A stretch of DNA of 64,000 nt from Cinnamomum chago. Taxonomy: Eukaryota > Streptophyta > Magnoliopsida > Laurales > Lauraceae. The position numbers and the translations under genes were made by a program. The stretch lies in the NCBI GenBank assembly GCA_038049695.1, contig CP142451.1:9422001-9486000 (forward strand). The letters run 5' to 3'. Below, in pieces: positions 45,947-63,031 of the stretch. The first letter of the stretch is position 1. Each line of letters begins with the position of its first letter. A model generated the notes under the pieces. The model worked only from the letters and a program-made list of their open reading frames with translations, made no database searches and had not been told where the DNA came from.

Positions 45947-46447
45947 CAAGGCTTGTGAAAGCCTATCCTATATATTTAGATATAGGGCCTAATATTCAGG
46001 GTCATATCAGTAGAGTTGGGCCTCGGCTATGTGCAAAAGCATATGCTCCAAATTGTTAAATATGGTGGGCTGGGTCAACCTTTTCTAAATGTATGCCAGC
46101 CTATTTACCAATCGGTGAAAACAATTAGGACCAGGTATGCCATGCGGGCTGGCCAAATCCAACCCAATGTAGGTTGAGCTCACATTAAGCTCCATTTGGC
46201 CCACCCCATGAGTATTGCTGCTAGTGGTAGAGGAGCAAAGACAGATTGCATAGTTTAATTTGGTGCCTTTTTTATTCTCTTCAAGCACTGGCTGGCCCGC
46301 AAGGGAAGGGTATAGGCCTAGGTTGTGGAGGGCCTCCGAGGGCTTTGGCCTGCTCTAGGCCTGGCATTTATATGTTGAGGATAAGATAAGGGCACACCCC
46401 CAGCCCAGCCCTAATTGCAACCCAATAAAATAAAATAAAATGTTTAA
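45947..46447. repeat. GC-rich hAT-type debris
   Basis: GGCCCACCCC, GGGCTGGGTC and CCAGCCCAGCCC motifs as in the other hAT-like elements, without paired ends. Confidence 0.35.
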
Positions 46448-46757
46448 GATCCCGTTGGTTTCATGTAGTTGAATTCGTAGGCATAGCAAGAAAGTGATTT
46501 ATTGAAGAAACAAAGGGGACTACTCAAAACCAATCATCAAATAATATCTCCTTTAATGGAAAATTAATTCAACAGCAGATAACGAAATGATTAATACTCT
46601 TCACGCTGGCAATTCAAATCTTAGGAAAGTCGAGATCCATCGACATTTCCACCACCTTATACGCATCATTTCACCCACATCAATCACCTCTTTAATAATC
46701 ATTTATTCGAGACTAATTGACCATAAATTCATGTCATTTCCAATTTTCCATTCAACG
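46448..46757. mobile_element. Candidate hAT-type MITE
   Basis: ATCCCGTTGGTTTCATG at the left and CATTCAACGGGCCC at the right are inverted copies of the common plant terminus GGGCCCGTT(T)GGTTTCAT. Target duplication not resolved. Confidence 0.45.
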
Positions 46758-47637
46758 GGCCCTAAATGCCTTTTTTCACAATTTCTTTAGCAGATTCACC
46801 CCCAACTAAAAAAATCCTATATATCATTCCCAGCTCCACCATTGGGTTGAATGAACACAGCCCCTTTCTCTGAAGCAACAAAAATATAGAATTCTTACCA
46901 AATGAGCAATTGGTGACATTCCATTAGAGCCTGTAATGCAAATAACCAGTCCAAAATGATGGATACCACTCATACCAAAATCCAGCCAATTCAAACTAAT
47001 TCTGCACGAGAGCGCGCACACATCAACTTAGTCAATAGCCTGGATCAATGGTTTAGAACGTGGCTTCACTTGGTAGATCCATTCTTTCTTCTTTGGGTGT
47101 TGGACTAGCATAAAGGATGTACCATTATAATCCCATTTTTATTTCTTCTTCTTCTTTTTCTTTTGGACTTGGATTGGAAGCCTTTCTTAAGTTAAAATGC
47201 TAATCTACGAAAGAGAAGTGCCATAAAACCTGATTCATATCAGCTTACAAAATCTACTTATCTGGCACAACCTTTTATCATTCATTACTAGAGAAGGTTT
47301 AATAACATTCAATTAAAATTCACAACTCTCAGGTGTGTTAAGTTTATCAACTCTTTCTTTTACATGCACAGAAAGGATAGCACTTCACTGGCCAAAGTTA
47401 ATTCCCTGTACAAGGTTTTGGTCACTGAATAAATCAAATGCCAAGAGGCAACCTGTCTGCTGAAATGCCTGAAGCAATTCAAATGCATCTCAGTGCTGTT
47501 TATACAGAAGTGTATGATGGAACCAATTTTGCAAAAAACGTATCTAGAAAACATTTCCATTTTGTTTTCTCAACAATCCCAACACATGAAAGATGAAAAA
47601 ATAAAAAGAAATCCAACCTCCCAAGTGGAAAATGCAA
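46758..47637. other. 3' flank of the thioredoxin-like gene
   Basis: Would contain its 3' untranslated region (directly left of 47638); AATAAA-type signals on the minus strand are possible near 47137. No other gene seen. Confidence 0.4.
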
Positions 47638-53310
<5,673 letters not shown>

Positions 53311-53449
53311 TGAAACGAAGACGATTTTTTTTTTTTTTTAATGCAGGCGGCGCTTTCGGTTTCGGTTTGGGTTTGGACTTCGTAGAATTCCCGCGATGTC
53401 TTCTCTACCTACAAGCAAAAATGGGAGATTAGGTACACCAAAAATCAAG

Positions 53450-54164
53450 TAGGGCCGCAAAATTGAATCGAACCGACCGGGCCTTAGTTGCATGTTGTAT
53501 GTTTGATGAAATTTCTACAAAAAGTTTGAATTATTTGTTTTTAGTAGCTCTCTCGAGGAGTTTAGTTTGTCCTAAGAGAAAGTTAACTATGAAGAGGCTT
53601 ATCTTAATTAGTTTAAAATTAAGGTTATATTCAACTCGAACCCATGTTGGGAAAAAAAAAAAAAAGGCAATTCCTTTTGTGTTGAATTGATTGGAATGAA
53701 TAAAGCAATCTAGTCTAGGTTAGATTTTATGTAGAAAAATAGGTAGATACCTAACTATTTTGTTAGTGTATTTTACCAGAATATTTGAACTGTTTCAGCT
53801 CATTGGCCTCAAAAGTTAGTCAAACCTGACCTGGGTCATTCAATCACACTACAGAATGATGATGGAAAGAGTTCATCCATTGTTTGATGTATGCTTCCTT
53901 GGTTGAAACGAATTATGAAATATATTTTAGTGTTCATTACAGCTTCTCATCATTTCATTTAATGGACCAAATTTGAACTGCAATTTTTTTGTGAAAAAAA
54001 AATAATAATAAAAAAAAAAACAAAAGAATTGTAACCAAACCGAACCGGACCGAACCGATTCGGTTCAGTTTTAGCACATTGGCAGTTTCAGTTCGGATTA
54101 GAGGGGAAACCATCAACCAGACCGATTTTTCCAAACCGAACGAAACCGCCCACGTGCATCCTTA
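53450..54164. mobile_element. Candidate hAT-type MITE upstream of the WCRKC gene
   Basis: Left end TAGGGCCGCAAAATTGAATCG, right end (inverse) TAAGGATGCACGTGGGCGG; both followed by AACCGAACCG/CGGTTCGG subterminal motifs (54040-54150). An 8-bp target duplication is not recognisable. Its position puts it in the 5' flank of the WCRKC gene. Confidence 0.5.
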
Positions 54165-56034
54165 CATTTGACATGCTGCCTTTTGAGGATTAATTTGGGC
54201 CCAGCTATTGCTTGATTAGTCCTTTCATGTAACATTTCGATTAGTAAATAGATATAGATAGGGGTCTAAATTTTATTTGAATTAGAGGATGGGGTTTTTC
54301 CTATGCAGTCACCTTTAGCAGTTGATTTTCATACTTGTTGAGTAAGATTTTAGATATTTTTTTGTCGAGGGATTCTACGTACTCTTTTTTTTTTTTTTTT
54401 TTTTGGGATATTGCAAGATTTTATTTGATTATTGGAAATGGACATCGAAATGGAAAGAAAAAGGTAAAGTATTATGTGATATTGCATGATTCGATAAAAG
54501 TTTTGAAAACCTATGTGGGTTTATCTCTATTTTAGTCACCAGGTGCGGATATTGACAGTTAAATGGTGACCGAACAAGATAAACCCAGAATTATATAGAT
54601 ATTATACACAATTTGATTGATTATTGTTTATCATCATAAATGATTGAAGTCATTGGTGTGATTGGTAATTCACATGGCCATATGGATGCAACTGGCAGAT
54701 ATTATCAACCATGGCGGCCATTTCAAAGTATGCCTTATTTCCTTGTAGCTGGAGAAGAAGTCAGCACACAGCCGCCATTGGAGAAGAGGGAAGAATTTTC
54801 ATGCAAAGGGGTTCGCATAAAAGTTTCTTGCGGAGTTTTTAATCTCGTCCAACTATACGGAAGGATTCACCTGAATTAAAGGCACTCATGATAGAAGATT
54901 TCACAGGAGAAAATCCCATGTTGGAGAGGATCTTCAATTCTATTGGATATTTCAACAATGGTCTATGTATTTAAAACATAGAATAGGCAGTAGAACCTTT
55001 AGCAGGCCGGAAATTTGGAGATGCACCCGTGTTGGGTGAGAATCCTCCATGGAAGAAAACTTGAATACTTGAGTGAAGAGAGGGTTCTGTGACTGAGCAA
55101 TCACAGAAAACTGTTTCAATTTTCTGCAGTCAATACTTTCATAGTTTAGTGCAATACTTTTTTCTGCTTGGAAAAGGGAAAAGATTTATTTGATTTTCCT
55201 CAAAAGAGAGGATCTTGATTCCCTATGAGTGGGTAAGGATGCACGATTCCTCTCCACTGTGGAAATGACTACCTACAAAGTGCGGAATCCTCTCATCTAT
55301 TTTACTGATTACGGAGAATTGAAAGCGTGAAAATTAGTCTCCCACTTAAAATGCTCAAAGCTATCAAACTATGCTTGATCTCTTGGGGTTGCAATTCCTA
55401 GCCAGCCTCTCAAACCAACCACAAACTAACCCAGTAATTCAGTTCTGATTTGACTTTTTTAATTTTCAGATTGTGTTCGAGAAGACATTTCTGACCCATG
55501 ACTAGCAAATGGTGTGCGGTTGGACTGAGCTGTAATTCTTTATTCAACCCACAAATCCAAACCAAATGAGACCCCACCCAACCCAACTAAATAGACCTTG
55601 ACCCGCCAACTCATTCAAAGCATGTCATTTTAATTTAGTACTCGGGTTCAACTTCTAGCTTCCAGATTGATCAGTTTGGATTGGGAGTTGACACTTTTGA
55701 CCTGATTAATAATCGGAAAGTTTAGGTTGCGACCATACATGTTGCACGATTTTCAACCGGACCGACCCATCGCAAGCTCTACCCAAATGGATAGGAAATA
55801 GAAAGCAGAGGGTTTAGAGCTTCTGGAATTCTGAAATGTTGGTTGGAGCTTATTTTTGCATTTGTGCAAGTCATTTGCTACAACAATAAGACCAGCGACC
55901 TAACCATAAGCTGCAGAAACTGAATCATCCTCAATGGACTGGGAGGACACAGGACAAGTCCTTTTGATCCAGGTTGGTGGTTGAGATAGAGACAGCATTT
56001 TTTGTGGTGCTTACTTAGGCATGTACGAAGGTTT
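54165..56034. other. Intergenic DNA, no gene seen
   Basis: 18-T run at 54387-54404; AAACCAACCACAAACTAACCC and ACCGGACCGACCC motifs at 55410-55770 hint at another decayed hAT-type element. Nothing coding recognised. Confidence 0.35.
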
Positions 56035-56452
56035 GTTATGATAAGGGGTGTTCATAGGCCAGGTAGGCCCAGACTAAGATATATCTAGGCCCGGCTCAAC
56101 TTTAGAAACACAAGCCTCAATCAGCCCAAGCGCGACACGGGCGGCAAGTGCCTTGCCCAAATCTAGCCCACCTCAAACATATTATCAGGCCTATTGTCCA
56201 CCCATTTAACCAAAATGGTTGGGCTGGGCTTTCTATCAAATTGTTTGGACTTTTTATCACTTGTTTGGGCAAATCATTCACTAAATAAAAGCATTACATA
56301 TTCAGGCCAGGGAGGGCTGAGCTTCAAGCTTTCTATCAATTAATCTAATTCTGACCCAAATATTAAATGGCCAAATCTAAGTATATGCCTGGACCCTGTT
56401 CCAAAGTGGGCTCGGCCCTTGCTAGCCCTGGCAATGAGCACCCGGTCATGAT
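56035..56452. mobile_element. hAT-type MITE, 402 bp
   Basis: Element 56043-56444. Ends AAGGGGTGTTCATAGGCCAGG and (inverse) CGGGTGCTCATTGCCAGGG; internal GGCCCGGCTC/GGGCTGGGC motifs. Flanks GTTATGAT (56035-56042) and GTCATGAT (56445-56452) match at 7 of 8 bases. Confidence 0.7.
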
Positions 56453-56914
56453 GTGTCCAACGTCCAAGCTACTAGTTGAGCTAGCCAGAAACGTCAAAGT
56501 TAATTACAGAGGGACAAAGGTCGCTAGGCTCGAGCCACAATTGGAATAGGTAGAAGCAAACACACCTTGAGATAAACATTACAGAGTCACATTTGCGTGT
56601 CCACTTTCCCTGATGATTCCACATTCAATGGCTTAAATTTGTACTGAGAAAAAAAATGCTTGTGCATCAATTTTTCGACCACATTAAAGAAATATTTGTG
56701 AAGAAAAAATATCCAACAATGCATATCACTTCTATTGGAGTAAATTTAAGAAGGTTCGATTGTATATAGTATAAGGGCAGCTCTGAGTAGGCAAAGGTGA
56801 CCCTTACATAGGTTTATCTAAGTGGTCAGTTGAGGTCTCTAGCACATTGACTATCATAGAAGATCATTCCTCGTTTGGAAATTAGGTCATCCCTTTGTTA
56901 CTAATGATTCGATT

Positions 56915-57222
56915 TTGTAGGATCTTATACCCCATTGAGCTACCACTTAAATGGTAACTCAATGGGGTGTAAGATCCTACAAGGGGTATCAAAGGTAGGT
57001 AGGTTGGGTGTTCGAGTCGGGAGTTACGCGTAGTGTGAGTTGCGCAGTAGGAGTCACGGTGGGTGTGCCGTTGAGGGAGGTATTGTTGAGGTCAACGTCC
57101 ACCCTCACTCCTAAGCGGTCATAAAACCCTCGCCCTCGCATTAAAACCATTATTGTGTCGTTTCCCATCACCAATTGGTTTTGGGATTAGTGGTAGTTCA
57201 ATGGGGTTTAAGATCCTACAAA
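56915..57222. repeat. 30-bp motif in three copies, one inverted
   Basis: TCAATGGGGT(G/T)TAAGATCCTACAA occurs at 56953-56982 and 57191-57221 in direct orientation and at 56915-56945 inverted, so 56915-56982 can fold into a hairpin. The 208 bp between the direct copies contain GGTGTTCGAGTCGGGAG, reminiscent of a B box, which would suit a tRNA-derived retroposon. Confidence 0.6.
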
Positions 57223-57304
57223 TTTCAATTGATATGAGGATTCTACAAGGTCAAAATCTTTAGTAATTTGCAATGATTATAGATTGACTTACAGATTGAG
57301 TAGC

Positions 57305-57529
57305 GTAAAAGCTGAGTCTGGATCCCTTGTTTCGTTGAAACAGGTGGATATGTTTCATTCTATCAACATTCGCCAGTTTTATAAAATCTCCTCTCTTTTT
57401 TTCCTTTTTTTTTCCAAGGAAGCGGTTAAGATAGTGCATTAACTAGCAATAAATTTTATAGAGCTAGCGAATATTGATAGGACGAAACAGTCTCCCGATT
57501 GAAACAAGGGATCCGGACTCGTAAAAGCT
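57305..57529. mobile_element. Mutator-like MITE with 9-bp target duplication
   Basis: Element 57314-57520 (207 bp) consists mostly of two long inverted arms starting GAGTCTGGATCCCTTGTTTC and (inverse) GAGTCCGGATCCCTTGTTTC, matching on through TATCAACATTCGCCAG and TATAAAAT. Exact 9-bp flanking repeat GTAAAAGCT (57305-57313, 57521-57529), the length made by Mutator-family transposases. Confidence 0.88.
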
Positions 57530-57614
57530 CGTCCAAATCCTAATATTTACGCTTGAATCTAGCATATCGGCTTGAAATTCAAGTCCAAACTCCGTCCCAT
57601 TGTTGCACAGTTGG

Positions 57615-57778
57615 TAGGGACATGGGTGCGCATGACAAAATGTTAGTTCCCATGTCCTTCATGAAGGAGAAAAAAGAAGATACATTGTCAATCTAGTAGG
57701 GACATGGGTGCCCGTGACAAAATGTTAGTTCCCATGTCATTCATGAAGGAGAAAAAAGAAGATACATTGTTAATCTAG
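57615..57778. repeat. 82-bp tandem duplication
   Basis: Units 57615-57696 and 57697-57778, starting TAGGGACATGGGTGC, differing at about five positions. The following sequence, TAGCTCAGTTGGTGAGATG, looks like a tRNA-type A box. Confidence 0.92.
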
Positions 57779-58273
57779 TAGCTCAGTTGGTGAGATGATA
57801 CCTTCTACAAAAACGACTAGGGACCAATTTTTGGATGCAGTAGCAATGATGGTGAGGGATTTGGGAGTGTGTTAATAATTTTGCGAGTGCTTAAAAAAAT
57901 AGAAAAAATGTCACACTATTTAATGTTAAATTTTTGGGACTCTTGAGGTTTTTTTTTTTTTTTTTCCTTCTTCTTACCACAATCAAAGGAGTTAGGACTT
58001 AAACGAGAGCTCCCACATAAACAGAAAGAAAGCCCGCATATGCAAAAAGAGACGACATACCCATGTATTGAACCATAGGCCGCCAACTGAGAACTGATAT
58101 TCCTTACCACTCCAACAAGGAGTCGTCGTCTTTTGGGACTTGAGTTAATCTCCATTTATACATACATCAGACTTGAAGCATTTAAATATCAAGCCCAAAG
58201 GGGGCTGGTTTACTCGTCCATGAGCTTTCCCAGTTAAATGTTTTTCCATAGAGATGGATAACAGCAGTGCTAT

Positions 58274-58390
58274 GTGGACCAAATGGGGGGACCAAACTCT
58301 GGCCCGGTCACCCCGACAGAGAGGTCTGGGATCCACCGGTTCTCAGGGGGGACCGGGACAGAATTCGGTCTCCCCATTCGGTCCAAGTGG
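58274..58390. repeat. GC-rich fold-back sequence
   Basis: GTGGACCAAATGGGGGGACC and the inverse of the right side (TTGGACCGAATGGGGAGACC) pair, and the match continues through TCTG(G/T)CCCGGTC. Probably a short MITE. Confidence 0.5.
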
Positions 58391-59163
58391 ACTTTCTAAA
58401 TGGATAATGGCCCGGTCAGTGCTGTCAACATCGAACTACAGTAAGTGAGTGCAGCAGCGCACATGGTTGCTATGATAACCCAATAATTTTAGATATCAAG
58501 GATTTAGTCTCATCTTTCGTCTATTTGAGATTTTCTTTTGTTTCTAGGTCCAATAATGAGAGTGCTCACATGCTTGTTAAACGAAGTTATAACTTGAATC
58601 AAAACTTTATTTTGGATTGGGGTAGGGGCTAAGTGAGGATGGATAAGTGGTTTGTTGTTATTGTTTCGGCCTTTTTTTCATAGTCTGGGATTCGATTTCT
58701 AAATAAAATTCTATTTACCAGAAAAAGAAGAAAAAAAAAACATGGAACGACAAGTCACTCCACGATGCATAATAGTGTAAAGGTGCGGCGGTCACAGCCT
58801 TATAAAATGAGATTTCTTTTAATTAAGTAGCTATATAATTTAACTTAATTATATGTTGTTATTATTATCTGATTAAAAGTAATGATAGTGAATGATACAT
58901 TATAAACAACAACAAAAATTACTTGCTTTGCCAAATGTTATAACTGGGTAGCATCACAGTCCTGGATAACTAACCTGGCCAGCCTTCTCCAAGGTGATGG
59001 GACTAGTGGACCCATAAGTGCCATGGCATTTTAGTCTTAAAAAAGAAAAAAATATTCTCAAAAAAATAATTTTTTTCTCATATTTAAAAAAGAACATGAA
59101 GATTTAAATAACAAAAACAAAGTTTTCGACAATTATTTCAGTTAAGTCCTCATCATAAAATAA
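58391..59163. other. AT-rich intergenic DNA
   Basis: No gene or bounded repeat recognised. Confidence 0.35.
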
Positions 59164-59544
59164 GAGCAAGGCTCTTCTAAGCTCAAGCTTAGGAGAAAAT
59201 TTCGCAAGCTCATGCATGTGGAGCCCACCTTTGGTTCATCCAAATGAACCAAACACATGACCCCCCCTAAATTGCACATGTCCACAAACTTTCGGTGAAA
59301 TCCGAATTTACTAGACCGTTTGATCGAATATGTATCAATCCAAATGGACTATTAACCATTAAACTTTTGTGCCAATATGGAAACGATAGAGATCACAATT
59401 GGGGCAAAAAAAATTTTAAAGAAGATGATCCTAGGGAGACCTTAAAATCTTCTCATCCCTATCATCATGCGGGTCTCCAAGTGGGCCCCATCACACACTT
59501 GAGCTTATCTTATCCTAAATTTGAGCTTAGGAGAGCTGGCCCAA
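59164..59544. mobile_element. Candidate MITE
   Basis: Left end GCTCTTCTAAGCTCAAGCTTAGGA is the inverse of right-end TCCTAAATTTGAGCTTAGGAGAGC with few differences. Both flanks contain ATAAAAT, but a precise target duplication cannot be set. The inside includes GTGGAGCCCACCTTTGG and GTGGGCCCCATC motifs. Confidence 0.55.
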
Positions 59545-59639
59545 TAAAATGATTCTAAAAGTAAAAAAGAATATCCTTCTCTCATCTCTTATAAAGAAGT
59601 TTTTTTACCATAAAAATATTATTAAATAATTAACGACTT

Positions 59640-59755
59640 TTGAACCCCTTTGTGGTCAGGACCACGGTGCCTCCCTCTTTCAAAGCTAAGGGGTATTATT
59701 TGATTTCTCACCGGCCCAAAGGGATTAACCTAGCCTAAAAAGTTGCGAAGCCAGT
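59640..59755 (+). mobile_element. Degenerate SINE fragment
   Basis: CACCGGCCCAAAGGGATTAACCTAGCC and AAAAAGTTGCGAA resemble the 3' half of the SINE family (GGGCCCAGAGGGATTAGTCCAGCCCAAAGGGTTG). Heavily decayed. Confidence 0.35.
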
Positions 59756-59904
59756 TACTTTTAGACAAGGTCTCACCCTTGGTTGCACATATATACCTTG
59801 GAGTAGGATTTGAATGTTATTGAGGTGGTACTTATATATCACACCAAATCCAATCCATTTTCTACACAAAGGGGATGCTGGCCGAATCAAAAGCCCTAAC
59901 TTTA

Positions 59905-60414
59905 GGGCCTTTTTGGATGCACAAAAAAGTACAAGAAAATAATATTTTTTAGAATATAATCTTTCATTTTTTGAAGAATAAAATATTGTGCGTTTGGTAA
60001 CTCAAGAAAAACTTGAAGAAAATATTCTTTTCTTTCAAAAAGCACAATATTCTCTCCTACAGCTCCCCCCTGTAGAAAACTTTCTACAAGATAAAAATCT
60101 TTCAAAATGACGATTACAAAGTGGTAGAGTAAAGTAAAGACATTGGTTCAACAAATCCATCATAATGTGTATGTTTACATATATGGAAAAGTAAAGTAAA
60201 AGTAAATCTCACAGGACGATAAAGGTGGGGTAAAGTAAAGGTGGGATAAAGTACATGGTGAAGTAAAGTGGGAATGAATGGTAAAGTAGTTTTTTTTTTA
60301 CTTTACTTAAACATTTTATCGTAGTTTTATATAGTAAATAAAAAGTGACTTGTTTACAGGTGTGGTAAAGTAAAATAAAGATCGATGTCATATCATGGTA
60401 AAAGATGAGGTAAA
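59905..60414. repeat. AT-rich repeats incl. GGTAAAGTAAAG tract
   Basis: Starts with GGGCCTTTTTGGATGCAC, a common MITE terminus, followed at 60190-60400 by many GTAAAGTAAA units on both strands. Confidence 0.4.
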
Positions 60415-60935
60415 CACTACAACAATTTTGCCTTTTTGCGATGCCAAAAAAGCGTCGCAAATAATATAAAAAGCGTCGCAATTACGCAAAAAACTAAGCG
60501 TCGTAGAGGGGTCGCAAATAATGGGGTCACAAAAAGATTAGCTACGCTAAAGACTGCAGCGTGGCAATAAGAGAGTATTTGCAATGGTTTCAAAGCGTTG
60601 CTAATTACGTATCAATTGCGACGTATTATAAACGTCGCAAATAATGATTTATTTGCAACAGTAAAATTGCGTCACTAATTAATTTATATTTACAACGTAT
60701 TATAAACGTCGCAAATAATGATTTATTTGCAACGGTAAAATTGCGTCACCAATAATTTATATTTGCGACAATTCTAAAAGGTCGTTAATAAATTATTAAA
60801 GGCGACGCTCATATAAAGTTGCAAATATTATTTTTTTTGCGACGCTTATGTGGTGTGGTAAATAATATTTATCTTGTTACATTTAATTATTTGCAACGCA
60901 ATAAAAGCGCCGCAAATATTAATTTATTAAAAAAA
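60415..60935 (+). mobile_element. CACTA (En/Spm) transposon left end with subterminal repeats
   Basis: Begins CACTACAACAATTTTGCC and is followed by more than ten copies, in both orientations, of GCGTCGCAAATAAT/GCGACG-type motifs to about 60920: the transposase-binding subterminal array of a CACTA element. A 74-bp unit is tandemly repeated (60621-60694, 60695-60768). The other terminus with matching array is not in the window; the element would extend to the right. Confidence 0.8.
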
Positions 60936-62555
60936 TATTTTTTAATATTTTTAAAATATATATATTTTTCCTGATTTTATACCCAATCAATACAAATATA
61001 ATCTCATCATCCATTCACAAGTCATCCATTCACAAATCTTTAATGCAAAGTCACCATTTGGTCATCACAATCATATATCTCTAAGTTGCAATTCAGGTAT
61101 GAAAATAACACTCCATTGATGTAAAAACATAAACTAAATTAATTCATTGAATTTGAGTGCAACGAATCAGTTGTCCTCATCACAAATTCTTACTGAATGA
61201 TATTGATAAAATTCTGTTAAACATAAATCTATATAATAGTTGGTCTCAATATAACATAGAAACAATAATTGAAATGCGGTCTTCAATATGTATCACAGAG
61301 AGACGACAAGCAATTTCCACGATAAAATATAGCATCCTCAAATTGATCCGCACTATCCAAATCGGTCAAAAAATGTTGCTTGTTCTTATTTTCTCTTCGT
61401 CTCCCATTTCAATCTGTAATAAATAAAACAAGATAGATGTTAAAATCTATAAAGAAAATCTATAAAACACAACTATATTTGCCATTATAACTAGTCATAT
61501 TAACATCACCAAGGATGAGAAGCAAGTGAAATTGCCAACACTAGATGTGTAAGTGATGAGATCATTTCTAAGTACCATGTGAAGGAAAAACCAACTGAGC
61601 ATTGTGTATTGCCCCATATATGGTGATAAGGAAACACCAAAAACGAAAAGAAAAGAAAGAAAAGAATTCATAGCATACAGAAGGGGAATATATATTATCA
61701 TGAAATGATACTTCATTAATCATTGAAAAATTAAAAAAAACTGTGTTATAAAATTACTTATAAAGACTGAAATAACTAGTATAATTCTTGCTAAAAAAAC
61801 CTTCAATAATCATTGAAAAACCGAAAATCTGCGCTCTAAATATACTTAATCAAGATTAAAGAAAACTCTCCACACCAAAAATCTGCATTTCTATGCTTGG
61901 TTTTTGTTTGACAGAACTCCTTGAAAACTTCAACACATTCAACCTGAGGTGCAAACATCCATATTTAATTTACAAATGATTGAGCTGAGTGCAACATCCT
62001 ACAAATCACCATATGGCATACAATAATAATTTTCTCAACTCCACTAAAGCAAACTTTTAAGGTCGATGGCACCTGCAATGAAGTTCTGAAAATTCCCAAC
62101 ACAGAGACAGAATGCGTACTTAGTGTATTATATTTGCAACTCTAACTGTTGAACCTAGGCCAGTGGCCTCGATAGTTCAATAATGGATTCCCACTTCCCA
62201 CTGCTAAGTCAAGGCCATTTAGATGAATCCCATATGGCAACTGCTTCAGTAACTGACGGTGAAACTAGAAATTTGACCCCTCAACAAGTAAAAAAACAAC
62301 TAAAGAACTTTAATTACCCAAAATCTCAACAAGTAAAAAAAAAAACCCAATACTACCAGCTTGAAGAGGAAGAGTAAATACACAAAGTCTATGGTTTCCA
62401 GCATGGGTGGATCATGAAATCAAAAGGAAATAAAGAAAACAACATAGTAGAAAGAAGAATTCATAAATCAAATAAGAAGAATAATAATTCAATCAAATGA
62501 GATGAGATTGGAAAAAAAAAAAAAAGATGAATAGAAGACAGAATTGGAATCAAAC
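60936..62555. other. AT-rich DNA between the CACTA end and the RPN2 exons
   Basis: I searched both strands for transposase motifs and for the next RPN2 exons and recognised neither. Confidence 0.4.
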
Positions 62556-63031
62556 CTGATAATTGCTTGTTTGAGCTTGTCCAACTTCTACACTCTACCC
62601 AGAGCTTGCTGATATCTTCCATCAGAAATACACCTGCAGAAAGCAAAAGATAAGGCCTTTTATCTTTAAATAAATGCAAATACAAATAAAGAGAGGAGTA
62701 ACACTAAATAACATACTTATCCAGCATCCTTTCCACAACAGCCTCCAGTCTAGGATCCACCTCTGTTGCTGCTTCATTTGACTCTACTGCTTTGAACTTG
62801 AGACTAGCATATTCATCGATAGCTTTGACTAGTGAAGACAAATTTCAAGAAATTGTGTTATTCATTAAGAAACATAACTGCTTCAGAGTAAGCATACACA
62901 GGTCTACACCATATTCACTCCTTACCAAGAAGAGTATGAACATAATCAGAGTCTTCCAAAACATCAAAAAGAGGTCCAGTGCCCAAAGCATATGACAATG
63001 AATCATTAAGTTCTACCAGGTAGTAAAAGAC
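62556..63031 (-). pseudogene. RPN2: RPN2 (26S proteasome non-ATPase subunit 1) fragment, three exons
   Basis: Exons 63031-62926, 62828-62717 and 62633-62556 (minus) with GT-AG junctions and matching phases. They read VFYYLVELNDSLSYALG...PLFDVLEDSDYVHTLL, KAIDEYASLKF...TEVDPRLEAVVERMLDK and CISDGRYQQALG: unmistakably the N-terminal part of RPN2, a scaffold of the 19S proteasome base. In the third exon the frame then reads RV-stop before KLDKLKQAI, where intact proteins have roughly MAVECRRLDKLEEAI; about nine bases seem lost around this point. The preceding exon (WPEISTS...) is not in the 970 bp to the right, nor are following exons to the left. So this is a pseudogene or a gene fragment, perhaps carried by the CACTA element starting at 60415. 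Confidence 0.85.

Noticed and set aside
46085-46288. 67-residue minus-strand frame
   Set aside because: Falls in GC-rich repeat debris; no family resemblance.
56989-57174. 61-residue minus-strand frame
   Set aside because: Inside the block bounded by the 30-bp direct repeats; no family resemblance.
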